Assembly: GCF_014281965.1 (NCBI RefSeq)
Contig: NZ_JACFTB010000007.1
Coordinates: 62,001 to 126,000, forward strand
Reading direction: 5' to 3'
Length of the DNA: 64,000 bases
Origin: Rhodococcus sp. BP22
GTDB taxonomy: Bacteria; Actinomycetota; Actinomycetes; Mycobacteriales; Mycobacteriaceae
Position numbers and translations under genes: made by a program. Of the stretch, positions 28,007-37,034 are shown piece after piece (the stretch's first letter is position 1; the number at the start of each line of letters is the position of its first letter). The notes beneath the pieces were generated by a model. It saw only the letters and a list, made by a program, of their open reading frames with translations. It had not been told where the DNA came from and did not search any database.

Positions 28007-28924
28007 ATGAAACCTTCGCCACTGAAATATCATCGGCCTCGGTCGATCGAGGAAGCGTGCGAGGTCCTTGCGGGGGTCGATGGCAAGGTCCTCGCAGGTG
28101 GGCAATCGCTCATTCCGATGCTGTCGATGCGTTTGGCTGCGCCTGGAACTCTCGTCGACATCACCGGGATCGATCGGCTCGACTCCATCACCGCATCCGC
28201 AGAATCAGGTGTGACCTTTCAGGCGCTGGCAACGCATGCGTCGTTGGCTTCGAACCCCGGAGCCAACGACGTGCAACCACTGCTCGGCCGCACGCTGCAG
28301 TTGGTCGCTCACGCGACGATCAGAAATCGCGGAACCACCGTGGGATCGATCGTCCACGCCGACCCGTCGGCGGAAGTTCCTGCAGTACTGGTCCTGCTCG
28401 ACGGTTCGGTGACCGTGCAGTCGGTGCGGGGCCGTCGCGATATCGCCGCTCGTGATCTGTTCCTGGGGCCGCTGGAGTCTTCACTCGAACCAGACGAGAT
28501 AGCGATCAGTGCAACCGTGCCGGCGGCCCGAAGGGGCGTTGGAACGGCGATCGACGAAATCGCCCGCCGGCATGGCGATTACGCGCTCGTCGGTGTTGCA
28601 GCACGCGTCGAGGTGGCAGACGGCGTGGTGACGAACGCTCGCGTCACCTATGTCTCTGCCGGTGAATTCGGCGAAGTGATCGACTATACGGACGTCATCG
28701 GCGGCGCCTCGGTGTCCGACGACCGGGATCCTTTGTGGAACGTGCTGTCGGAGGCCGCGCGCAAGCGCGTCGAAACCGAGGCCGATATTCATGCCACTGC
28801 GCGGTATCGCTCCCAGCTCGTCGCGGCATTGACTGCGAGGGTGGTCATGGCGGCCGCGCGTGATGGAGCACTTTCTTTGGCAACCAGGCCGTCGACGCTA
28901 CGTGTCGACGCCGGAGAGAAATAA
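28007..28924 (+). CDS. Molybdenum hydroxylase FAD subunit (CoxM-like)
   Basis: A 305-residue FAD-binding subunit of the xanthine-oxidase superfamily. The FAD pyrophosphate motif AGGQSLIPML (30-39) and the second motif TIRNRGTTVGSI (near 104) are intact. It passes electrons from the 2Fe-2S subunit to an acceptor. ATG 28007 gives the family-typical start MKPSPLKYHRP; the longer frame from 27956 has no support. The stop is 2 bases before the next gene, and the order medium, small, large matches coxMSL operons. Confidence 0.92.
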   Translation: MKPSPLKYHRPRSIEEACEVLAGVDGKVLAGGQSLIPMLSMRLAAPGTLVDITGIDRLDSITASAESGVTFQALATHASLASNPGANDVQPLLGRTLQLVAHATIRNRGTTVGSIVHADPSAEVPAVLVLLDGSVTVQSVRGRRDIAARDLFLGPLESSLEPDEIAISATVPAARRGVGTAIDEIARRHGDYALVGVAARVEVADGVVTNARVTYVSAGEFGEVIDYTDVIGGASVSDDRDPLWNVLSEAARKRVETEADIHATARYRSQLVAALTARVVMAAARDGALSLATRPSTLRVDAGEK

Positions 28925-28926
28925 CG

Positions 28927-29565
28927 ATGACAAACCGAGACGTCGAAACACAGCTTTCCGATTTGATGGCCGAGACCGGCGAACAACACGTGGTCGTGTC
29001 GTTCACGCTCAACGGCACGAAGCAGACGATCATCGTTCCCGCACGAACTATCGCTTCGGACGCCATCCGCCACAATCTTCGGCAGACCGGAACACACGTG
29101 GGATGCGAACACGGAGTCTGTGGCGCATGCACGATCTTGTTGGACGGCAAGCCCGTTCGTGCCTGCTTGATGCTCGCCGCCAGCCTCGAAGGACAGTCCG
29201 TCACCACCGTGGAGGGCCTCGTCGAGCCGGACGGCACCTTGCATCCTGTGCAGCAAGCGTTCATGGATTGCCACGGACTCCAGTGCGGATTCTGCACCCC
29301 GGGCTTCGTCACCACCATCGCGGCGTTTCTCGAGGAGAACGACGCTCCGACGCAGGAAGAAGCGACCGAGGCGATTGCAGGCAACATTTGTCGGTGTACC
29401 GGATATCAGAACATCAAGGCCTCGGTCTTGCGGGCTGCCGAGATCAAACGCGAGCGGGCGGGCGAGTTCCCTCTCGGTAAAGACGACGAGTCGAGCCGCG
29501 CAGCACTCGACCGCAAGGTGCGAGGCAAGACCAGCCCTGTAGGCGGACGGGCAGGCCGAGCATGA
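28927..29565 (+). CDS. Molybdenum hydroxylase 2Fe-2S subunit (CoxS-like)
   Basis: A 212-residue subunit with both [2Fe-2S] sites: plant-ferredoxin type Cys60, Cys65, Cys68, Cys80, and the helical-domain site Cys120, Cys123, Cys155, Cys157 (CGFC and CRC). It transfers electrons from molybdopterin to FAD. It is somewhat longer than the usual ~160 residues, with an extra N-terminal ~22 residues and a basic C-terminal tail. It overlaps the large-subunit gene by ATGA. Confidence 0.93.
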   Translation: MTNRDVETQLSDLMAETGEQHVVVSFTLNGTKQTIIVPARTIASDAIRHNLRQTGTHVGCEHGVCGACTILLDGKPVRACLMLAASLEGQSVTTVEGLVEPDGTLHPVQQAFMDCHGLQCGFCTPGFVTTIAAFLEENDAPTQEEATEAIAGNICRCTGYQNIKASVLRAAEIKRERAGEFPLGKDDESSRAALDRKVRGKTSPVGGRAGRA

Positions 29566-32066
29566 GCGGGGCACGCACCACAGCTGCCGAGACGGCGGCG
29601 GAGACAACCACCCGCACAGAGCCCCTGTTCGGCCAGCCATTGGCCCGTTCCGAGGATACTCGGTTGCTCAGCGGAAAAGGCAAATATCTCGACGATCTTG
29701 GGCACGGGGCGTTGATCGCCGCGTTCGTTCGCTCACCGCACGCCCATGCGCGGATCACCGACATCGAAGTGGACGCCGCACTGGAAATGCCGGGTGTCCA
29801 TGCCGTCTACACGTACGAGGATTTGGCCGAGGATTCCGAAGCGATGGCCGAAGGGCTCCCGCTTCTGATTCCGCACCCCGCAATCATCGCTCCCCGCAAC
29901 GGCTTTCCGTTGGCCAAAGACGAGGTCAATCATGTCGGCGAGGCCATCGTCATGGTGGTGGCACGCAATCGGTATGTCGCCGAGGATGCGTGCGCGAAGA
30001 TCGACGTCACGTACGAGATCCTCGATCCGGTGGTGGGCATCGATACAGCTCGCCGCGCCGATCGCCAGGTTCACCACGATGTGCTGGACAACGTCGCTGC
30101 ACACCTGCACCACGGCTTCGGTGACATCGATGCAGAGTTGGCACGGGCACCGCATCGGATCACCTTGAATCTCGAGGTGGAGCGGTCCGCATCGATGCCT
30201 ATGGAAGGTAAGGGTGTCTACGCACGCTGGGACAGCGACGAGGAAACACTGACGTTCTGGTCGTCGACGCAGACCTCGACTTCCGTTCGAGCAGCCGTCG
30301 CAGCACGACTCGGCATGGCAATGAACAAGGTGCACTGCATCGCTCCCGACGTCGGCGGCGGGTTCGGCGTCAAGATCATGCACCCCTGGCCCGAGGAAGT
30401 CATGGTGACCTGGGCTGCCCGCCAACTGGGCAAAGCCGGCATCTCGAACGAGGTCAAATGGGTGGAAGACCGCCGCGAACACTTCATTTCGAGCGCCCAC
30501 GAACGCGGTCAGGTACAGGAAGTGACGGTTGGGTTCGACGACGACGGCCGCCTGCTCGCATTCGACTTCACGCTCTGGCACGACAACGGCGCCTACCTGC
30601 CGTACGGAATCATCGTTCTCATCAACACTGCGACGCAGGTGCTCGGCCCGTACAAGCCGGTGTCCTTCCGCGTCAACGGTTATTCGCTCTACACCAACAC
30701 CGTGATCGTCATCCCGTATCGCGGTGCCGGCAGGCCGCAAGGTGTCTTCGCGATGGAGCGGTCGATGGACGCGATCGCCAAGTATCTCGGTAAGGACCGA
30801 ATCGAGGTTCGCGAGAAGAACATCATCAGACCCGAGGAAATGCCGTACGACTTCGGCCTGATGTTCCAGGACGGCCGTCCGCTGATCTACGACACCGGCA
30901 ACTACCAGGCCGGGATCGACAAGCTCAAGGCACTGATCGACTGGGATACTTTCCCCGAGTACAAGAAACAGGCTGCGGCAGAGGGTCGTTCGGTCGGCAT
31001 CGGGGTCGGCGCATATGTCGAGGGCACCGGACCCGGACCGTACGAGGGCGCCCATGTCCTGATCGAAACCTCCGGCAAGATCAAGGGAGCCACCGGGCTC
31101 ACTACCCAGGGCCAAGGTCATCAGACGACCTTCGCGCAGATCGTCGCCGACGATTTGGGCGTGGACATGTCCGACATCGAGATCGTGACCGGCGATACTC
31201 GTCGATTCGGTTATGCAGTAGGCACTTTTGCTTCCCGGGGCGCGGTCATGGCGGGTTCGGCCTTTCATGTGGCAGCGCAGATGGTGGCGGAGAAAGCGAA
31301 GAAGGTCGCCGGCAACGCACTCGAGATCGATCCGTTGGACCTCGAACTGCGCGGCGGACACGTCTGCAAAATCGGCACCGAACCGGGCGCCGACGGCACG
31401 TCCATCGCGCTCGGAATTGTGGCTGTACTGTCGAATCCGCTTCGGTACGCATTCGATGCGGAGTCCCGGCTTGCGACACAGTTCGCCAACGTGGACACCG
31501 ACATGACGATTCCGCCGATCCCGGAAGGCGAGCAACCGGGGTTGGAGGCCACCGGGTACTACTCTCCCCCGAGGTCTACCTTCGCATCCGGTATCCATGC
31601 CGCCATCGTGGAAACAGACCCGGTGACGGCCGAGATCCACGTCGAGCGGTATGCCGTCGTGCACGACTGCGGCAATGTGATCAACCCGAGGATCGTCGAG
31701 GGCCAGATTCACGGCGGCGTCGCACAGGGAATCGGCGGGGCGCTCTACGAGAAGATCGTCTACGACGAGCACGGACAGTTGCTCAACGCATCCTTCATGG
31801 ACTTTCTGCTGCCCTTCGTCACCGAAGTACCCGACACGATCGAGATCGACCACACCGTAACCCCCTCCGGGCTCAATCCGCTCGGCATGAAGGGCGCCGG
31901 TGAGGCCGGAGTCATTCCGACCACGGCGGTCATTGCAGCAGCAATTGAAGACGCCGAGGGCTTCGCAATCACCTCGATGCCCATTTCCCCATCAGACCTG
32001 TTCGAGCTCCGACTCTTACACGCAAGTGCCGAGTCGGAAGATGAATCACCCAAGGAGAACTCATGA
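29562..32066 (+). CDS. Molybdenum hydroxylase Mo-binding large subunit (form II CoxL-like); uracil/thymine dehydrogenase candidate
   Basis: An 834-residue Mo-cofactor subunit of the xanthine-oxidase superfamily. DVGGGFGVK (263-271), the active-site loop PYRGAGRPQ (385-393) and the catalytic Glu781 in GMKGAGEAG are visible. True CO dehydrogenase carries AYXCSFR at the loop; here it is the AYRGAGR-type loop of form II enzymes, so a heterocycle hydroxylase is expected. With a UraA-type permease and barbiturase in the same cluster, oxidation of uracil or thymine to barbiturates is the best proposal (inference). Start ATG overlaps the 2Fe-2S gene, and the stop overlaps coxG. Confidence 0.88.
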   Translation: MSGARTTAAETAAETTTRTEPLFGQPLARSEDTRLLSGKGKYLDDLGHGALIAAFVRSPHAHARITDIEVDAALEMPGVHAVYTYEDLAEDSEAMAEGLPLLIPHPAIIAPRNGFPLAKDEVNHVGEAIVMVVARNRYVAEDACAKIDVTYEILDPVVGIDTARRADRQVHHDVLDNVAAHLHHGFGDIDAELARAPHRITLNLEVERSASMPMEGKGVYARWDSDEETLTFWSSTQTSTSVRAAVAARLGMAMNKVHCIAPDVGGGFGVKIMHPWPEEVMVTWAARQLGKAGISNEVKWVEDRREHFISSAHERGQVQEVTVGFDDDGRLLAFDFTLWHDNGAYLPYGIIVLINTATQVLGPYKPVSFRVNGYSLYTNTVIVIPYRGAGRPQGVFAMERSMDAIAKYLGKDRIEVREKNIIRPEEMPYDFGLMFQDGRPLIYDTGNYQAGIDKLKALIDWDTFPEYKKQAAAEGRSVGIGVGAYVEGTGPGPYEGAHVLIETSGKIKGATGLTTQGQGHQTTFAQIVADDLGVDMSDIEIVTGDTRRFGYAVGTFASRGAVMAGSAFHVAAQMVAEKAKKVAGNALEIDPLDLELRGGHVCKIGTEPGADGTSIALGIVAVLSNPLRYAFDAESRLATQFANVDTDMTIPPIPEGEQPGLEATGYYSPPRSTFASGIHAAIVETDPVTAEIHVERYAVVHDCGNVINPRIVEGQIHGGVAQGIGGALYEKIVYDEHGQLLNASFMDFLLPFVTEVPDTIEIDHTVTPSGLNPLGMKGAGEAGVIPTTAVIAAAIEDAEGFAITSMPISPSDLFELRLLHASAESEDESPKENS

Positions 32067-32722
32067 GAATCGCAGGCACCGCGCAGCTGACAGCACCTCC
32101 CGCCGAGGTGTACGACAGCATGCAGGACGGCCGAGTTCTGGCGGCGACCATCCCCGGCGTCCAGTCACTCGATCAATTGAGCGACGACCATTACAAGCTC
32201 TCGTTGATCGCCGGTGTGGCAGCAATCAAGGGCACGTACGACGGCGAGGTCCGGCTCTCGCAGCAGAACCGGCCCGAGTCCTTCGTGATGACCGCTTCCG
32301 GGGCGGGAGCGCCGGGCACGGTGCGCGCCGATGTCACCATCCGGTTGGAGCCGACGGAAAATGGCGGAACCCTCCTGAGTTACGACGCCGATGCCGTCGT
32401 CGGCGGGATGGTCGGCGGTGTCGGTCAGCGGATGATCACCGGTGTCGCCAAGAAGATGGCGGGCGTGTTCTTCAACGGACTCGACGGCGTCATCGCGAAC
32501 GGCATTCCGGAGGCCACCGTGGTCGCTGTGGAGGCCGGTGTCTCCGAGGTCGCCGCTGGTGCTCTCCCGCAGATCGCTGCCGCTACCGGCGGACGCATCG
32601 CCGCAGGTCCGGCGCCGGCAGGTGCGTCGGCGCAGAGTGTCTTGGTTGCCGCTGCGGCCGGGGCGGCCATCGCTTTGGCCGGAGTTCTCGTGGGCGGCAT
32701 CCTGGTTCGAAAAGAACGGTAG
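32063..32722 (+). CDS. CoxG-like SRPBCC protein with C-terminal membrane anchor
   Basis: A 219-residue protein: an SRPBCC/CoxG domain (about 1-150, starting MRIAGTAQLTAPPAEVYDSM), an Ala-rich linker and one C-terminal transmembrane helix near 192-215 ending in VRKER. CoxG anchors CO dehydrogenase at the membrane in Oligotropha; here it may tether the Mo hydroxylase to the respiratory chain. Four-base overlap with the large-subunit gene shows it belongs to the operon, which ends at a perfect terminator 41 bp later. Confidence 0.85.
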   Translation: MRIAGTAQLTAPPAEVYDSMQDGRVLAATIPGVQSLDQLSDDHYKLSLIAGVAAIKGTYDGEVRLSQQNRPESFVMTASGAGAPGTVRADVTIRLEPTENGGTLLSYDADAVVGGMVGGVGQRMITGVAKKMAGVFFNGLDGVIANGIPEATVVAVEAGVSEVAAGALPQIAAATGGRIAAGPAPAGASAQSVLVAAAAGAAIALAGVLVGGILVRKER

Positions 32723-32763
32723 GTCATCGCTGCTGGGCTGCAACTCCCACCGCTTGCTCGATT

Positions 32764-32805
32764 GCGAAAGGCCGCTCTCCCGTGTCAGGGAGAGCGGCCT
32801 TTCGC
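32764..32805 (+). terminator. Strong terminator ending the Mo-hydroxylase operon
   Basis: A perfect 18-bp inverted repeat (arms 32764-32781 and 32788-32805) with a 6-base loop GTGTCA; the arms begin GCGAAAGGCC and end GGCCTTTCGC. It is the cleanest hairpin in the window, though followed by only a short T-poor tail. Confidence 0.85.
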
Positions 32806-32875
32806 GTTGCCATCGCAATGTGTGACAGTCCCCCACCCGGTCATCGCCTGAGAAAACACAAATTCGCCGTGCCGG

Positions 32876-32894
32876 TTTGGCACCTTGTGCCAAA
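32876..32894. promoter_or_regulatory. Perfect dyad upstream of hyuA
   Basis: TTTGGCACCTTGTGCCAAA is an 8-bp perfect inverted repeat with a CTT spacer, 100 bp before the hyuA start. It looks like an operator for a dimeric regulator; which one is unknown, as no regulator gene is adjacent. A looser GGCAA-TCC-TTGCC dyad occurs upstream of the barbiturase gene near 17262-17274. Confidence 0.5.
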
Positions 32895-32994
32895 GATACT
32901 GGCGCTCGGAAGGAGTCCAATATCACTAGACGTCAGGCACGCACAGACCCCGATCGGCGGTCGTGCTGTCTACGAACCAAATCAAGGAGGAAGC

Positions 32995-35094
32995 GTGGAG
33001 CCAAGAAAGATTCGGGTCGGAATCGACACCGGTGGAACATTCACCGATGTGGTGGCAGTGGACGAAGAGTCCGGTGAAATGGCCACCACGAAGACTCCCT
33101 CCACTCCGGCCGATCCAGCCGAAGGATTCCTCGCCGGGATCGACAAGGTCCTGCAGCAGCTCGGGGTCACAGGCGACTCGCTCAGCGCAGTCAGTCACGG
33201 CACTACCGTTGCTACCAACAAGCTGCTCGAAGGCAAGGTCGAGAACCTCGGGTTCATCACCACCGAGGGTTACGAGCATGTTCTCGAGATTGCTCGCCAG
33301 TCGGTTCCCGACGGCTACGGCAACTCGTACTTCTGGGTCAAGCCCGAGCGCATCGTTCCGGCACATCGCGTCCGCACCATTCGTGGTCGGTTGTACTTCG
33401 ACGGCACCGAAATTCGCCCGCTCAACGACGACGATGTGCGCGAAGCTGCACGGTTCTTCAAAGCCGAAGGAGTCAAGACCCTGGGCGTGTGCCTCGTGCA
33501 CTCCTACGCCAATCCTGCTCACGAGCAGCGTGTTCGGGACATACTCCTCGAGGAGTACCCCGAGGCCACCGTCAGCATCTCCACCGAGGTTCTGCGCGAA
33601 TACCGCGAGTTCGAGCGGTCCATCACCACGCTCGTGGATGCGGCGGTCAAGCCCAACATTCGCAACTACGTCAACAACATCGCCACCCGGTTGCGTGAGT
33701 TCGCTACCGAGTCCGGCGAGGCACGCGACGTCCCGTTCTATGTGATGAAGTCCAACGGCGGCGTCCTCTCCGCCAAAGAGGTTGTCAATCAGCCGATCAC
33801 GACCGTTCTGTCCGGACCCGCAGCAGGCGCTCTCGGCGCTGCCCTGGTGGCCAGCGCAGCCGGCGTCGACCACGTTCTCACCTGCGACGGCGGCGGCACC
33901 TCCACTGACGTGACGGTCGTCGTCCACGGCGAGCCTGCGTTGACCACCGAGGGACGCGTCGGAAACTACCCGTCGAAGATCCCGATGATCGATGTGGTCA
34001 CCGTCGGTGCCGGCGGCGGTTCGATTGCCTGGATGACGCCCGAGGGAACACTGCGTGTCGGCCCGCAGTCTGCCGGTGCCGATCCCGGCCCGATGTGTTA
34101 CGGCAACGGCGGTTCCGCACCGACCATCACCGACGCGCATGTGCTCCTGGGCCGGATACCTCCCCACCTGCTCGGCGGCGAGATTCCCCTGGATACGGAT
34201 CTGGCGCGCAAGGGTATCGAAGAGCTGGCTCACGAGTTGTCGTTGGAAATCGAAGCGTGCGGCACCGGAATTCTCGAGGTGTCCGCCTGGAATCAGGCCA
34301 ACGCGCTTCGTCAGATCTCCGTCAAGCGTGGACTCGATGTACGCGACTTCACCCTCGTCACGTTCGGTGGATCCGGATCACTGCTCGCCTGCCGACTGAT
34401 GGACATCCTGGGACTCAAAGATGTTCTGGTACCGCTCAATCCAGGTAACGTATCGGCCTTCGGTCTGCTGACAGTGGATGTGCGCAACGATTACGTCCAG
34501 ACTCACGTCAGTCGGCACGACCGTCTGCGTGCCGAAGACCTGCAGTCCGAACTCGAAGTTCTCGCCGAGCGTGCGGACGCAGCACTGGCAGGAGAGGGCT
34601 TCGCGCCCGAAGATCGCCAATACGCACGCACCGCGGATCTGCGCTACTTCGGTCAGGCCTTCGAGGTGCGCGTGCCGATCGTAGACGGCGACATCACTCA
34701 GGAGACGATGGATCAAGCAGCGGAGGCCTTCCACGAGGCCCACCGCGAGCTCTACGGTTACGACTTCCGCGGCGACAAAAGCCAATTCGTTGAGTGGGTC
34801 AACCTACGCGTCAGTGGTATCGGCCCGATCAAGCGCCCGGTGCTCTCCGAGATCGGCGACGGCACCGGCGCAGAAGTAGCCCGCACGGGAACGCGTCAGG
34901 CGTACTTCGACGGGTGGCACGAGACCGCTATCTACGATCGCACGGCTCTCGGCGCCGGCGACACCATCGACGGCCCCGCCGTCATCGAAGAGTTCAGCTC
35001 CACGGTGCCGGTGGATCCCGGATTCTCCGCCCGCATCGACAATTTCGGCAACATTCGCATCACCAGGAATCTCGACTCGAACGGAGCGCACTGA
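32995..35094 (+). CDS. hyuA: Hydantoinase/oxoprolinase A subunit
   Basis: A 699-residue HyuA-type subunit of ATP-dependent cyclic-amide hydrolases (N-methylhydantoinase, 5-oxoprolinase, acetone-carboxylase superfamily). The actin-like ATPase motifs GIDTGGTFTD (9-18), SHGTTVATN and CDGGGTSTDV near residue 299 are intact. The GTG at 32995 is fixed by a strong AAGGAGG site; frame extension to 31900 runs back through coxG as shadow. It overlaps hyuB by one base (TGATG). The substrate could be a hydantoin, a lactam or a pyrimidine-derived cyclic ureide; context suggests the last, but this is inference. Confidence 0.9.
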   Translation: MEPRKIRVGIDTGGTFTDVVAVDEESGEMATTKTPSTPADPAEGFLAGIDKVLQQLGVTGDSLSAVSHGTTVATNKLLEGKVENLGFITTEGYEHVLEIARQSVPDGYGNSYFWVKPERIVPAHRVRTIRGRLYFDGTEIRPLNDDDVREAARFFKAEGVKTLGVCLVHSYANPAHEQRVRDILLEEYPEATVSISTEVLREYREFERSITTLVDAAVKPNIRNYVNNIATRLREFATESGEARDVPFYVMKSNGGVLSAKEVVNQPITTVLSGPAAGALGAALVASAAGVDHVLTCDGGGTSTDVTVVVHGEPALTTEGRVGNYPSKIPMIDVVTVGAGGGSIAWMTPEGTLRVGPQSAGADPGPMCYGNGGSAPTITDAHVLLGRIPPHLLGGEIPLDTDLARKGIEELAHELSLEIEACGTGILEVSAWNQANALRQISVKRGLDVRDFTLVTFGGSGSLLACRLMDILGLKDVLVPLNPGNVSAFGLLTVDVRNDYVQTHVSRHDRLRAEDLQSELEVLAERADAALAGEGFAPEDRQYARTADLRYFGQAFEVRVPIVDGDITQETMDQAAEAFHEAHRELYGYDFRGDKSQFVEWVNLRVSGIGPIKRPVLSEIGDGTGAEVARTGTRQAYFDGWHETAIYDRTALGAGDTIDGPAVIEEFSSTVPVDPGFSARIDNFGNIRITRNLDSNGAH

Positions 35095-37025
35095 TGACTG
35101 TCATCGACATGGTGAACAACAAGCCCTACCGATTGACTCCCGTCGACGCACCCGCGCCCGACCCCGTTCTCGTCGAGATCGTGGCCGGTTACCTCGCGAG
35201 CGTCGAAATGGAGGTCGAGACGGCCATCGCACGGACGTCCCGTTCCCCGATGATCCGCGATGCGCATGATTTCCGCGCAGGCATCTACGACCGGAACATG
35301 CGCAAGCTCACCGGCCGCTCCTACTCCGCGCTGGTGCAGCCAGTGGTCCGCGACTTCCCCATCGACACGATGAAGCCCGGGGACGTCTTCTTCCACAACG
35401 ACGTCTACCTCTCCGAAGGCGGCATCGGCCACCTTCCCGACCTCTGCGTCACGGTCCCCGTCTTCGCGACGCTTCCCGGTGCGGACGAGCCCTCGGTCGT
35501 CGCGTTCGTGCAGGCCTTCGGCCACCACGACGACATCGGCGGCTGCTGCCCCGGCTCCATGCCGTCCGGCGCCACCTCGGTCTACGAGGAGGGACTGATG
35601 GTCCCGCCGATCAAGCTGTGGGACCAGGGCGTGCCCAACGAGGCTGCGCTGCGGATCATGACCCGCAACTCCCGGATGCCCGACGCGTTGGCCGCCGACC
35701 TGGACGCCGAGTGCTCGGCTTGCCTGATGGGCGCGCGCCGGCTGACGGAACTGTTCGCGCGCTACGGCGTCGAGACCATCGAGGGCTGCTTCGACGCTTC
35801 GATGGATGCCTGCACCGAGACCTATCGGCGCGAGATCCTGTCCAAGATCCCTGTTGGGGAGTACACCTGGGAGGACTACGCCGAACATGATGGCGTAGAC
35901 GAGCCGATGCTGCACGTGCAGCGAATCACGATGACCAAGACCGCGCCCGAGGACGAGGGCGGAGAGCGGCTGATCCTCGACTTCACCGGCACCGGTCCGC
36001 AGGCGAAGGGCCCGATCAACCACTGCGGCGACTACTCCGACGGCAACTTCCTGGCGAAGTGGCTGGCCCCGGTGCTTCGCAGCCTCGCCGACACCCCGGA
36101 GCGGATGGCCGAGCTCGACGTCAACGAGGGCATCATCCCTCTGATCGAGATGAAGTTCCCGGAGCCGGGCACGCTGATCACTCCGATCTTCCCGGCGCCC
36201 ACCAACGCCCGCACGTTCGTGATTCTGCGGCTGCTCGGCGTGCTCACCGGTGCCATCGCGAAGGCCGTCGACGGCAATATGCCCGCCGACCAGGAGACCA
36301 TCCGCTACACCGGCGTCTACGGTGAGGATTTCGAGGGCCAGTCCTACCTCATGCGTGAGGTGCTCGGCGGTGGCTCGGGCGGTCGCTACTACGCGGACGG
36401 TGAGGACACCATTCACGTGGTGCCGGACTCGCGAAATCTGCCCACCGAATTCACCGAGAGCCGGTTCCCCTTCATCGTCGAAAAGCTCGGCCTGGCAAAA
36501 GATTCAGGCGGCGCCGGACGCTACCGCGGTGGCCTCGGCTACGAGAAGCACATTCGCATGCTCAAGGATGCGCACTTCATGTCCATCGCCGACCGCTCCA
36601 TCCTCGCCTGCTGGGGCGTCAAGGGTGGCAAGGCCGGGTCGCCGTTCTCCGTGGTGATAAACCCGGGTGAGCCCAACGAGCGGCTCTTCGACGCGCTCAC
36701 CGACGCGGAGCCGATCCGTGCCGGGGAGACGTTCCGGATCCGTACCACGGGCGGTGGAGGCTGGGGCGATCCGCTCGAGCGTCCCATCGACGAGGTGGAG
36801 CGCGATGTGTTGTGGAACAAAGTATCTCGCGAAGCTGCTGCCACGGACTATGGTGTGGTCATCGCCGAGGGCGAGGCGAATGCAGATGCGTCGGCGTCGG
36901 AGAAGCTCCGCGGCGAGATGCGCGGCGCACGCGCGGACAACGAGCCTTTCTTCGATCGGGGGCCCGGTTACGAACGGCTCTCCGGCGGTGCGAAGTTCGC
37001 CAAGTACGACTTCCTCGACAGCTGA
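35094..37025 (+). CDS. hyuB: Hydantoinase/oxoprolinase B subunit
   Basis: A 643-residue HyuB-type subunit that pairs with HyuA to form the complete ATP-dependent hydrolase. Typical stretches are FFHNDVYLSEGGIGHLPDL, FGHHDDIGGCCPGSMPSGAT, LDFTGTGPQAKGPINH and the Gly-rich RTTGGGGWGDP near the C-terminus. The ATG shares one base with the hyuA stop. Length is slightly above the usual ~560-600, with a charged C-terminal extension (about 600-643). Third-position GC is unusually high through 35.1-36.8 kb, higher than in hyuA, hinting at a different evolutionary source for the two subunits. Confidence 0.9.
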   Translation: MTVIDMVNNKPYRLTPVDAPAPDPVLVEIVAGYLASVEMEVETAIARTSRSPMIRDAHDFRAGIYDRNMRKLTGRSYSALVQPVVRDFPIDTMKPGDVFFHNDVYLSEGGIGHLPDLCVTVPVFATLPGADEPSVVAFVQAFGHHDDIGGCCPGSMPSGATSVYEEGLMVPPIKLWDQGVPNEAALRIMTRNSRMPDALAADLDAECSACLMGARRLTELFARYGVETIEGCFDASMDACTETYRREILSKIPVGEYTWEDYAEHDGVDEPMLHVQRITMTKTAPEDEGGERLILDFTGTGPQAKGPINHCGDYSDGNFLAKWLAPVLRSLADTPERMAELDVNEGIIPLIEMKFPEPGTLITPIFPAPTNARTFVILRLLGVLTGAIAKAVDGNMPADQETIRYTGVYGEDFEGQSYLMREVLGGGSGGRYYADGEDTIHVVPDSRNLPTEFTESRFPFIVEKLGLAKDSGGAGRYRGGLGYEKHIRMLKDAHFMSIADRSILACWGVKGGKAGSPFSVVINPGEPNERLFDALTDAEPIRAGETFRIRTTGGGGWGDPLERPIDEVERDVLWNKVSREAAATDYGVVIAEGEANADASASEKLRGEMRGARADNEPFFDRGPGYERLSGGAKFAKYDFLDS

Positions 37026-37034
37026 CGTTCGCCC

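Noticed and set aside
29733..31853. 706-codon antisense frame opposite coxL
   Set aside because: It mirrors a conserved gene, its product is His/Asp-rich with no motif; open only because of codon bias.
29562..32066. True aerobic CO dehydrogenase
   Set aside because: Active-site loop is PYRGAGR rather than AYXCSFR.
31900..32994. Upstream extension giving a 1,064-residue hyuA
   Set aside because: It runs through coxL, coxG and the terminator; the GTG at 32995 with AAGGAGG gives the family start.
34932..36416. 494-codon antisense frame opposite hyuB
   Set aside because: Shadow of a clear HyuB gene; Arg/Gly/His-rich product without recognisable domain.
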